Source: Ectopseudomonas oleovorans (GTDB taxonomy: Bacteria; Pseudomonadota; Gammaproteobacteria; Pseudomonadales; Pseudomonadaceae). From it: 64,000 nt of DNA. Below are positions 24,510-31,250 of the stretch, in pieces (positions within the stretch are counted from its first letter, which is position 1; each line of letters begins with the position of its first letter). Below the pieces are notes generated by a model. It did not search any database. It was not told the DNA's origin and saw only the letters and a program-made list of their open reading frames with translations. Both the position numbers and the translations under genes were made by a program. The stretch lies in the NCBI RefSeq assembly GCF_003052605.1, contig NZ_QASO01000121.1, positions 1-64,000 of the forward strand. The letters run 5' to 3'.

Positions 24510-24519
24510 GGGAGTCTCC

Positions 24520-24549
24520 TGAGAAAGTCGGTTATGAGAAAGTCGGTTA
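24520..24549. repeat. Tandem 15-bp repeat in the ohrR-gst junction
   Basis: TGAGAAAGTCGGTTA occurs twice in direct succession, ending at the ohrR stop codon. It looks like a small tandem duplication; no function is evident. Confidence 0.6.
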
Positions 24550-25014
24550 ACGGTCATTTGCACGCGCCGGTCCGCGCAGCGCCGCGACCAGGGCCTGGAC
24601 CCGCGTGCGCAGTTCGATGACGTCATCGGGCTGCATGTCGAGGCCGGCGGCAAGGGTCGCCGGCACATTGCGGGCGGCCTCGCGCAATGCGCGCCCCTCG
24701 GGGGTGAGCTCGATCAGCACCCGCCGCTCGTCCTCGGCATCGCGGGTGCGCGTTACCAGGCCCGCCAGTTCCATCCGTTTGAGGAGCGGCGTGAGCGTCC
24801 CGCTGTCGAGGTTGAGGCGATCGCCCAGCGATCCGACGGTCTGGGGCGTCTGTTTCCACAGCACCAGCATGACCAGATACTGGGGATAGCTCAAGCCAAT
24901 CTCCGCCAGCACCGGGCGATAGAGACGGGTCAGCAGATTGGATGCGGCATAGAGCGGAAAGCAGACCTGCCGATCGAGATCGAGCAGGTCATCCTCCTGA
25001 TCAGACCAATCCAT
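24547..25014 (-). CDS. ohrR: MarR-family organic peroxide sensor
   Basis: The 155-residue repressor has the reactive cysteine in RQVCFPLYAASN (Cys18), the residue oxidised by organic hydroperoxides in OhrR, and a winged helix at about 50-110. It follows ohr by ten bases and lies in the same operon, with a CAATT-T-AATTG operator ahead of ohr. GGGGGTGG precedes the ATG. Oxidation should release DNA and turn on ohr, ohrR and gst together. Confidence 0.9.
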   Translation of the reverse strand: MDWSDQEDDLLDLDRQVCFPLYAASNLLTRLYRPVLAEIGLSYPQYLVMLVLWKQTPQTVGSLGDRLNLDSGTLTPLLKRMELAGLVTRTRDAEDERRVLIELTPEGRALREAARNVPATLAAGLDMQPDDVIELRTRVQALVAALRGPARANDR

Positions 25015-25024
25015 GCCACCCCCT

Positions 25025-25450
25025 CTAGTCGGCGCTGACGATGATGGCGACATCGATGTTGCCGCGCACCGCGTTGGAATACGGGCAGACCTGATGCGCC
25101 GCTTCGACGATGGCCTCGGCCGTCGCCTGGTCGACGCCGCTGATCGTGACGTCGAGCGCCACGGACAGGCCGAAACCGCCGCTACCGTTGGGCGCCATGC
25201 CGACGGTTCCCACCACCACGATATCGTCGTCGCGGACCCTCTCATCCTGGTTGCGGGTTACATGGATCACGGCGTTCCCGAAGCAGGCGGCATAGCCCGC
25301 GGCGAACAACTGCTCCGGATTGGGGGCGTCACCCTTGCCGCCGAGCGCCTTCGGCAGGGCCAGCGGCAGATCCAGAAGGCCATCGTCGCTGTTGACGGAG
25401 CCGTTGCGGCCGCCGATGGCTGTCACTTTGGTGGAATAGAGCGTGTTCAT
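25025..25450 (-). CDS. ohr: Organic hydroperoxide reductase
   Basis: The 141-residue OsmC-fold peroxidase reduces organic hydroperoxides using two conserved cysteines, visible as AACFGNA (Cys56) and QVCPYSNA (Cys122). It is the first gene of a three-gene cassette with ohrR and gst. The start has CAGGAGATGATTC upstream on the minus strand. The cassette is richer in GC than the surrounding element, which suggests it was acquired as a unit. Confidence 0.95.
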   Translation of the reverse strand: MNTLYSTKVTAIGGRNGSVNSDDGLLDLPLALPKALGGKGDAPNPEQLFAAGYAACFGNAVIHVTRNQDERVRDDDIVVVGTVGMAPNGSGGFGLSVALDVTISGVDQATAEAIVEAAHQVCPYSNAVRGNIDVAIIVSAD

Positions 25451-25651
25451 GAATCATCTCCTGTTTGAGTGGTTCAAATAAATATATCAAGCAATTTAAT
25501 TGTGCGCAATACAAATAAGCGCGATTGCAGACGCATTTTCCGCCAGCCACGGCTCACCCCTGGCGGTGGGGTCGTGCTGGCCGCAAGCGGCCAGGGGTCG
25601 GGCAAACCCACCACGTCGGCATAGGGCAGGAAACCTGCCAACACGGCCAAT
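25451..25651. other. ohr promoter region and unassigned sequence
   Basis: An AT-rich ohr promoter zone with the OhrR operator (25492-25502) is followed by about 130 bases of GC-rich sequence. The latter can be read as an extension of the parD stub frame but resembles nothing I recognise. Confidence 0.5.
25492..25502. promoter_or_regulatory. OhrR operator
   Basis: CAATTTAATTG is a perfect palindrome about its centre, 42 bases upstream of ohr in AT-rich DNA. It agrees with the CAATT-N-AATTG core seen in proteobacterial OhrR sites. Confidence 0.65.
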
Positions 25652-25708
25652 TCACCGTTTGATGTAAGCTTCCCAGTGCTCTCCCAGGCTGAGACTTGTC
25701 GTTGCCAT
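25652..25708 (-). pseudogene. parD: ParD antitoxin, first 18 codons only
   Basis: ATG at 25708, with GGAGAG just upstream, starts MATTSLSLGEHWEAYIKR and then meets TGA. The peptide equals the N-terminal strand and helix of ParD-type ribbon-helix-helix antitoxins; the rest of parD and any parE are gone. The IS copy inserted 43 bases upstream, in its promoter. It marks another recombination scar in the element. Confidence 0.6.
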
Positions 25709-25754
25709 GTTACTCTCCAAGTATTCATAATTAATAAATATGAATATAGGTTAG

Positions 25755-26915
25755 GGAAGGTGTGAACAAGCCATCACCCTTCGCTCCAAAATCCAGTTTG
25801 ACGGCGACCGGAAGCAAAAATAGCTATATTTGCCTGGTTTTAACCGCCTTCAGCCGCCTTTTCAGGCAGTGCGGACGGATTAACCCCTTGCTCTCAACAT
25901 CTGATCCACACGCACGGCATTGGATAGCGCGAACAGCATGGCCAGCTTGCCATCATTTTTCATCAGGCCTCGGTAGCGTGCTTTCACAAAGCCGAACTGA
26001 CACTTAATGATGCGGAACGGGTGCTCTACTTTCGCGCGCATGCTGGCTTTCAGGTATTCAGTCCGGATCCTGAGCTTGTTGATGCGCGGGTGCTTTTTCA
26101 GGGTCTTTAACTTCCCCGGTTGCTCGGCGATGTGCCAGTCAGCCCGCACATTCTTCAGCTCTGCGCGCTTTTCAGCCCCGCGGTAGCCGGCGTCAGCAAA
26201 GATGAAAGCTTCCTCACCATGCAACACCTGGCCTGCCTGATTGAGATCGTGCTCATGTGCCGCCGTTGTTGTGAAGCTATGAGTGATACCGGTGCGGGCA
26301 TCCACGCCGATATGGGCTTTCATCCCGAAATGCCACTGATTTCCTTTTTTCGTCTGATGCATCTCGGGATCACGCTCGCCGGCTTTGTTCTTGGTGGAGC
26401 TGGGGGCCTCGATGATGGTCGCGTCAATCAGCGAGCCTTCCTTGAGCAGGATGCCGGACTCGGATAGCCACTGACTCATCTCGTTGAAAATCTGACGGGC
26501 AAGACCGTGTCGTTCCAGCAGGTGACGAAACTTCAGAATGGTGGAGTGATCGGGAATTGCCCTGTCCAGTGACAGGCCTGCGAACAGTCGCATGGACGCT
26601 ATCTCGTACAGCGCATCTTCCATGGCGGGGTCACTGAGGTTGTACCACTGCTGCATGCAGTGAATCCGCAGCATGGTGGCCAGCGGGTATGGCCGGCGAC
26701 CGTTGCCTGCTTTGGGATAGTGAGGCTCAATAATCGCTTCGAGGCGTGCCCACGGAATCAGCTTGTCCATTCGGCCCAGGAACTTCTCCTTGCGGGTCTG
26801 ACGGCGCTTGTTGCTGAACTCGCTGTCAGCGAATGTGAGCTGCTGATCCATTCGGTGATCCTCGATGTGGATGATCGGGCGATTGTCTCATGAGGGGGGC
26901 TTGTTCACACCTTCC
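25755..26915 (-). mobile_element. IS5-family insertion sequence, complete (1161 bp)
   Basis: 18-bp terminal inverted repeats GGAAGGTGTGAACAAGCC (25755-25772) and the exact complement (26898-26915) bound one transposase gene. A 4-bp direct duplication TTAG flanks it at 25751-25754 and 26916-26919, as IS5 elements usually make. All parts are intact, so the copy is probably recent and may be active. Confidence 0.95.
25880..26851 (-). CDS. IS5-family transposase
   Basis: The 323-residue DDE transposase has the N-terminal DUF772 part (NGRRPYPLATMLRIHCMQQW). The three acidic catalytic residues are in SLIDATIIEAP, IFADAGYRG and KVEHPFRIIKCQFG. It fills most of the IS and shows no frameshift. It catalyses cut-and-paste movement of the element. 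Confidence 0.95.
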   Translation of the reverse strand: MDQQLTFADSEFSNKRRQTRKEKFLGRMDKLIPWARLEAIIEPHYPKAGNGRRPYPLATMLRIHCMQQWYNLSDPAMEDALYEIASMRLFAGLSLDRAIPDHSTILKFRHLLERHGLARQIFNEMSQWLSESGILLKEGSLIDATIIEAPSSTKNKAGERDPEMHQTKKGNQWHFGMKAHIGVDARTGITHSFTTTAAHEHDLNQAGQVLHGEEAFIFADAGYRGAEKRAELKNVRADWHIAEQPGKLKTLKKHPRINKLRIRTEYLKASMRAKVEHPFRIIKCQFGFVKARYRGLMKNDGKLAMLFALSNAVRVDQMLRARG

Positions 26916-26919
26916 TTAG

Positions 26920-27063
26920 GGTGGAATCATAGGCAACTGGTTTTTAATCCATGTTATTTTGCGGGTTCATTCGGCAATTTCTGAGCGTGGTATTTTTCAT
27001 GGTATTACCGTTTGGCAGGAAAATAAGCCATTGAATATAAAGGATAAAAAGGGCTTGTTTACA
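26920..27063. other. Right-end arm region of the guaA element
   Basis: This AT-rich 144-base stretch contains GAGCGTGGTAT (26983-26993) and ATGGTATTACCG (26999-27010), the same pair with the same spacing as at 14505 and 14521 near the left end. These are probable integrase arm sites. No gene is seen. Confidence 0.6.
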
Positions 27064-27080
27064 ATCGAGTGGGAGTGATC
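27064..27080. repeat. attR core of the guaA element
   Basis: This is an exact copy of the 17-bp attL sequence ATCGAGTGGGAGTGATC. Beyond it lies the original downstream flank of guaA. Confidence 0.9.
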
Positions 27081-27098
27081 CCCTGCGTTGTATGAAGA

Positions 27099-27121
27099 AA
27101 CCGGCTTAGGCCGGTTTTTTC
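27099..27121 (+). terminator. Original guaA terminator, displaced by the element
   Basis: AACCGGC/GCCGGTT with a 4-base loop and a run of T residues. It lies 19 bases after attR, the place expected for the guaA terminator before insertion; now it is 12.7 kb from guaA. Confidence 0.85.
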
Positions 27122-27235
27122 ATGCCTGCAGATCGGTGCTGCGGCAACCCGTCTCTGTTTGCGGACTCGTTTTTCAAGTGATGAAAATGAGAAGATACCG
27201 CAATTGAGTATGACTGCAGATTGCCGAGGATGAAG

Positions 27236-28606
27236 ATGTCGTTTACCCGCAGACAAGTGCTTGCCGGCCTAGCTGGCCTGGGTGTGGCCGGCCTGGGCGC
27301 AGGTGGTGTGCGTTATTGGCTGGGGCGCCCGGAGAACGTGGCGAGCCATGACTATGAGCTGATCGCCGCGCCGCTTGATCTTGAGTTGGTGCCGGGGCAG
27401 GTGACGCCGGCCTGGGCTTATGGCGGACAGGCGCCAGGTGTCGAATTGCGCTGTCGGCAGGGTGAGCGTTTGCGGGTGCGCTTCATCAACAAGCTGGATG
27501 TACAGAGCACCATCCATTGGCACGGCATTCGTCTACCGCTGGAAATGGACGGCGTGCCCTATGTCTCCCAGGCACCGGTGCTGCCGGGCGAGTACTTCGA
27601 TTACGACTTCATCTGCCACGATGCTGGCAGCTTCTGGTATCACCCGCATACCACCAGCGCCGAGCAATTGGGACGCGGCCTGGTTGGGCCGCTGATCGTC
27701 GAGGAGCGCGAGCCGAGCGGCTTTGGCCATGAGCGCACGTTGAGTCTTAAGACCTGGCACATCGACGAGCAGGGCGCCTTCACCGAGTTTCTGGTGCTGC
27801 GTCAGGCGGCGCGTGAGGGTACGCGTGGGCGCTTGACTACCATCAACGGTGAACCCAGTCCGACTCTAGAGTTGCCGGCAGGGCAGGTGGTGCGTCTGCG
27901 TCTGATCAATGTCGACAACACCGTGACCTATCGGCTCAATTTGCCGGGTGGAGAGGCGCGCATCTATGCGCTGGACGGTAATCCGGTGCAGCCGCGCCCC
28001 TTGGGCAAGGAATACTGGCTGGGGCCGGGCATGCGCATCGATCTGGCGCTGAGGGTGCCGGCAGCCGGTGAAGCGTTGTCGCTGCGCAATGGGCCGCTGC
28101 GTCTGGCGACGCTCAAGGGTGTAGCCACTGGCGAAACGACGGGAAGCTGGCCGCCGCCCCTGCCGGCCAACCCGATTGCCGAGCCGGATCTGGCGCGCGC
28201 CGAAACGCTGCGTTTCAACTTCGAGTGGGCGGCGATGCTGTCCGGTAACGTTGAGCGTGGCGGCAGTTACAAGTATTGGCAGATCAACGGTCAGGCCTGG
28301 GATATCAACGACAAAACCTGTGCCGAGCGCCCGATTGCCACGCTGAAGAAGGATGGCCACTACATCTTCGTGCTCCGCAACATGGCGCAGTACCAGCACC
28401 CGATTCACCTGCACGGCATGACCTTCAAGGTGCTGAGCTCGGATCGACGCAAAATCATTCCCTACTTCACCGACACCTACCTGTTGGGCAAGAACGAGAC
28501 GGCGCGCATCGCCTTCGTCGCCGACAATCCCGGTGTGTGGATGTTCCACTGCCACGTCATCGACCATATGGAAACGGGGCTGATGGCGGCCATCGAAGTG
28601 GTGTAG
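27236..28606 (+). CDS. Multicopper oxidase exported by the Tat pathway
   Basis: The 456-residue periplasmic enzyme begins with a twin-arginine signal (MSFTRRQVLAGLAGLG). Cupredoxin copper motifs are present: HWHG (about 100), FWYHPHT (about 140), HPIHLHGM (about 388) and HCHVIDHM near the end, together forming the trinuclear and type 1 sites. It is shorter than CopA or CueO and lacks a Met-rich loop, so the substrate (phenolic, or metal ion) is uncertain. The ATG at 27236 is favoured because GAGG lies six bases before it; ATG at 27230 is too close. Confidence 0.9.
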   Translation: MSFTRRQVLAGLAGLGVAGLGAGGVRYWLGRPENVASHDYELIAAPLDLELVPGQVTPAWAYGGQAPGVELRCRQGERLRVRFINKLDVQSTIHWHGIRLPLEMDGVPYVSQAPVLPGEYFDYDFICHDAGSFWYHPHTTSAEQLGRGLVGPLIVEEREPSGFGHERTLSLKTWHIDEQGAFTEFLVLRQAAREGTRGRLTTINGEPSPTLELPAGQVVRLRLINVDNTVTYRLNLPGGEARIYALDGNPVQPRPLGKEYWLGPGMRIDLALRVPAAGEALSLRNGPLRLATLKGVATGETTGSWPPPLPANPIAEPDLARAETLRFNFEWAAMLSGNVERGGSYKYWQINGQAWDINDKTCAERPIATLKKDGHYIFVLRNMAQYQHPIHLHGMTFKVLSSDRRKIIPYFTDTYLLGKNETARIAFVADNPGVWMFHCHVIDHMETGLMAAIEVV

Positions 28607-28647
28607 GGTAGGCGCCGTTTTTCGCCGGCACCCTATGGATTGTTGCA

Positions 28648-29124
28648 ATGAAACGACCGCAGATCATCGACCGCTCGCGTGACGAGCACTTCATGCGCCT
28701 GGCGCTGGCGCAGGCGCATCTGGGGGCTGAGCAGGGCGAGGTGCCGGTCGGCGCCGTGCTGGTACAGGATGGCGAAGTGGTCGGGCAGGGCTTCAACTGC
28801 CCGATTCTGCGTCACGACCCCAGCGCCCATGCCGAGATGGTGGCGATTCGCGCGGCGGCGCAAAGCGTGCAGAACTACCGACTGCCCGGCAGCACCCTGT
28901 ATGTCACCCTGGAACCCTGCAGCATGTGCGCCGGCCTGATCGTGCATGCGCGCATCGCCCGGGTGGTGTTCGCCGCCAGCGAGCCGCGGGCGGGGGTGGC
29001 GATCAGTCAGGGGCAGTTCTTCGACCAGGGCTTTCTCAATCACCGCGTGCGGGTGGAGGGTGGCTTGCTGGCCGAGGAGAGTGGGGCGCTGCTAAAAGAG
29101 TTCTTCAAGGCTCGGCGAGGCTGA
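28648..29124 (+). CDS. tadA: tRNA-specific adenosine deaminase
   Basis: The 158-residue zinc enzyme converts adenosine to inosine at position 34 of tRNA-Arg. The deaminase motifs HAEM (zinc ligand and proton donor) and PCSMCAG (two zinc cysteines) are intact. It is followed closely by the frameshifted secreted protein and precedes the mltF-purL region, an order also known in other pseudomonads. Confidence 0.95.
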   Translation: MKRPQIIDRSRDEHFMRLALAQAHLGAEQGEVPVGAVLVQDGEVVGQGFNCPILRHDPSAHAEMVAIRAAAQSVQNYRLPGSTLYVTLEPCSMCAGLIVHARIARVVFAASEPRAGVAISQGQFFDQGFLNHRVRVEGGLLAEESGALLKEFFKARRG

Positions 29125-29145
29125 GCGTTCTTGCAGGGAATGAGC

Positions 29146-29612
29146 ATGAGCAAACGGATCTTGAGTCTGCTGGCGCTCCTGGCTGCGTCGGCGTTCGCTG
29201 AGCAACCCGAGGTGTATCTGGTCGCCAGCGTGCAGCTGGGCGGCTCCAACCTGGCGCAGAGCATTTTCCTGCACGAACCGCAGATCACCACGCTTGCAGA
29301 GTGCCAGGAGGCCGTGCGTGTCGGGCAGCGTGATCGCGACTGGCAGCGTTATCACCACATTTTCATGCGTGATCGTTTTCAGGGCTTTACCGGCCATCTG
29401 GACTATCGCTGCGTGTTCAGCGCTCAGCGTTTCAGCGGCTGGAATGACCGCGCGCGTTACAACCATACTTATCTGATCAGCATCGACGAGCAGGCCAGCC
29501 TGCAGGTGGAGCGGATTCTAGTCAGGCGCAGTGCGCCACGCGGCTCAAAGGCCTGCCGCAGGCGCGGCAGGCGGTCAGTCACTGTGCGCTGGGGAATCAG
29601 AGTTTGCTCTGA
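29146..29612 (+). pseudogene. Small secreted protein of unknown function with a 3' frameshift
   Basis: The signal peptide MSKRILSLLALLAASAFA is followed by about 108 residues with cysteines in LAECQEAV and DYRCVF. The frame then fails to stop and runs through sequence antisense to mltF. Adding one A at about 29519 (ATT CTA AGT CAG instead of ATT CTA GTC AGG) gives a natural tail, ILSQAQCATRLKGL followed by a second cysteine, and a TGA at 29610-29612, just before mltF ends. The repaired product has 155 residues and four cysteines that could form two disulfides. A sequencing error is an alternative explanation. Confidence 0.6.
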
Positions 29613-29616
29613 CTGC

Positions 29617-31083
29617 TTAGAGCGGCGGGGTTTCTTCTTCGGGCTTGCGCTTGTCGATGCCGGGCAGGTGGATACCGCTCTCGGCCACTTGCGTGCCTTC
29701 CAGCTGCGGTTGGGTCACCCAGGTGAGAATGTCGTAGTAACGACGGATGTTGCGCACGAAATGCACCGGCTCACCGCCACGCGCATAGCCGTAACGGGTC
29801 TTGCTGTACCACTGCTTTTGCGCCAAACGCGGCAGGATCTTCTGCACATCGGCCCATTTGTTCGGGTCCAGGCCTTCGGCCTCGGTCAGCTTGCGTGCGT
29901 CTTCCAGGTGACCACCGCCAACGTTGTAGGCAGCCAGGGCGAACCAGGTGCGATCCGGCTCCTGAATGCCTTCAGGCAGTTGCTGATGAATCTGCACGAA
30001 GTAGCGGGCACCGCCGTCGATGCTCTGCTTGGGGTCGAGGCGATTGGAGACGCCGACCGACTGCGCGGTGCGTTGAGTGAGCATCATCAGGCCACGCACG
30101 CCGGTCTTGGAGGTGGCATTGGGTTGCCACAGCGACTCCTGATAGCCCATGGCAGCCAGCAGGCGCCAGTCCACCTGATTGGCCTGACCGGCCTGGCGGA
30201 ACATCTTCTCGTAGCGCGGCAGGCGCTGTTGCAGGTGTTGGGCAAAGGTGTAGGCGCCGACATAGCCGAGCACGTCGACATGGCCGTAGTAGCGCTCTTT
30301 CAGGCGCTGCAGGGTGCCATTGGCTTCGGCGCGCTCAAGAAAGGCATTGATTTCCTGCAACAGGCTGTCATCTTCGCCAGCGGCCACGGCCCAGCGCATG
30401 CTGTTGGTATCGCCCAGGTCGAAGGCTACGCGCACGTTGGGGAAATACACTTGGTTCATCGCCAGCTCGTTGGAGTCGACCAGGGTCAGGTCGATCTGCC
30501 CTTCGTCGACCATGCGCAGCAGGTCGACCACTTCCACCGCGTCAGACACCTCGAACGCCAGCTGCGGCTGCTCCAGCTTGAGCGCTTCCAGCTGTTCGGC
30601 ATGGCTGCTGCCGGCGAGCACCAGAATGCGTTTGCCAATCAGATCTTCAGGCTTGGTCGGGCGGCTTTCGCCCTGGCGATAGATGATCTGCGGAGTCACT
30701 TCCAGGTACGGAATCGAGAAGCGCGCCTGGCGCAGGCGTTGGGGTGTGTCCACCAGGCCCGCGGCGGCCATGACCGGGCCGTCGCTGCGCGCCAGGCTGG
30801 AAAACAGGCTGTCGAGATTGTCGGCAGTTTCGATCTTCAGTTCCAGGCCCAGATCGGTGGCGAAGCGTTTGGCCAGTTCGTATTCGAAACCGGTGGCGCC
30901 GTTGCGGTCCTGGAAGTAGGTGGCGGGACTGTTGCGAGTAACCACGCGCAGCTCACCCTCCGCCTTTACCTGCTCGAGTACGCTGGGCTTGGGGTCTTCG
31001 CCACAGCCAGCAAGCATCAGGAGGGTGCCAATCGCCAACAGCCCTGTGGCGCAACGCATGCGTATCGCAGGTCGTGCAAACAT
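29617..31083 (-). CDS. mltF: Membrane-bound lytic murein transglycosylase F
   Basis: The 488-residue lipoprotein cuts glycan strands of peptidoglycan. The signal peptide ends in the lipobox LMLAGC. A solute-binding-like domain (about 40-265) is followed by the lysozyme-like SLT domain, where YQESLWQP carries the catalytic Glu, then GVRGLMMLT and AYNVGGGH. Its length matches P. aeruginosa MltF. The start at 31083 was chosen because the upstream extension is not signal-like. It is divergent from purL, with starts 168 bases apart. Confidence 0.95.
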   Translation of the reverse strand: MFARPAIRMRCATGLLAIGTLLMLAGCGEDPKPSVLEQVKAEGELRVVTRNSPATYFQDRNGATGFEYELAKRFATDLGLELKIETADNLDSLFSSLARSDGPVMAAAGLVDTPQRLRQARFSIPYLEVTPQIIYRQGESRPTKPEDLIGKRILVLAGSSHAEQLEALKLEQPQLAFEVSDAVEVVDLLRMVDEGQIDLTLVDSNELAMNQVYFPNVRVAFDLGDTNSMRWAVAAGEDDSLLQEINAFLERAEANGTLQRLKERYYGHVDVLGYVGAYTFAQHLQQRLPRYEKMFRQAGQANQVDWRLLAAMGYQESLWQPNATSKTGVRGLMMLTQRTAQSVGVSNRLDPKQSIDGGARYFVQIHQQLPEGIQEPDRTWFALAAYNVGGGHLEDARKLTEAEGLDPNKWADVQKILPRLAQKQWYSKTRYGYARGGEPVHFVRNIRRYYDILTWVTQPQLEGTQVAESGIHLPGIDKRKPEEETPPL

Positions 31084-31250
31084 CGGCGCAGTATACGCAA
31101 AGCGCAGGCGGTGCCATATCTCGACAGCGCTTCGCTTCTCTGCTAGAGCGCGTTCGTCCTTTAAGCGCCAGGCTACAGCTGCCGCAGGCCGCCACTTTAG
31201 GGTAGAATGCCCGGCCTCCAGCACACCCCTTCCCAGAGGCTGTTCCGACG

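Larger units (their letters stand above)
14365..27080. mobile_element. Integrative element inserted in the 3' end of guaA (about 12.7 kb)
   Basis: Identical 17-bp sequences ATCGAGTGGGAGTGATC at 14365-14381 and 27064-27080 mark its ends. A tyrosine integrase lies next to the left end, and the displaced guaA terminator lies just beyond the right end. Contents in order: integrase, AlpA-like regulator, IncQ-like repA/repC with iterons, oriT-like region, RHH protein, trbJ-trbK-trbL plus two small genes, vsr, a truncated DUF4928-like gene, an ohr-ohrR-gst cassette, a parD stub and an IS5-family IS. No relaxase, coupling protein or T4SS ATPase is present, so it is best described as a mobilizable or decayed element. 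Confidence 0.9.

Noticed and set aside
29131..31146. 671-codon frame running from the small secreted protein across mltF
   Set aside because: Only the first 125 or so residues are protein-like; the rest is the complement of mltF. A one-base frameshift near 29519 explains it better.
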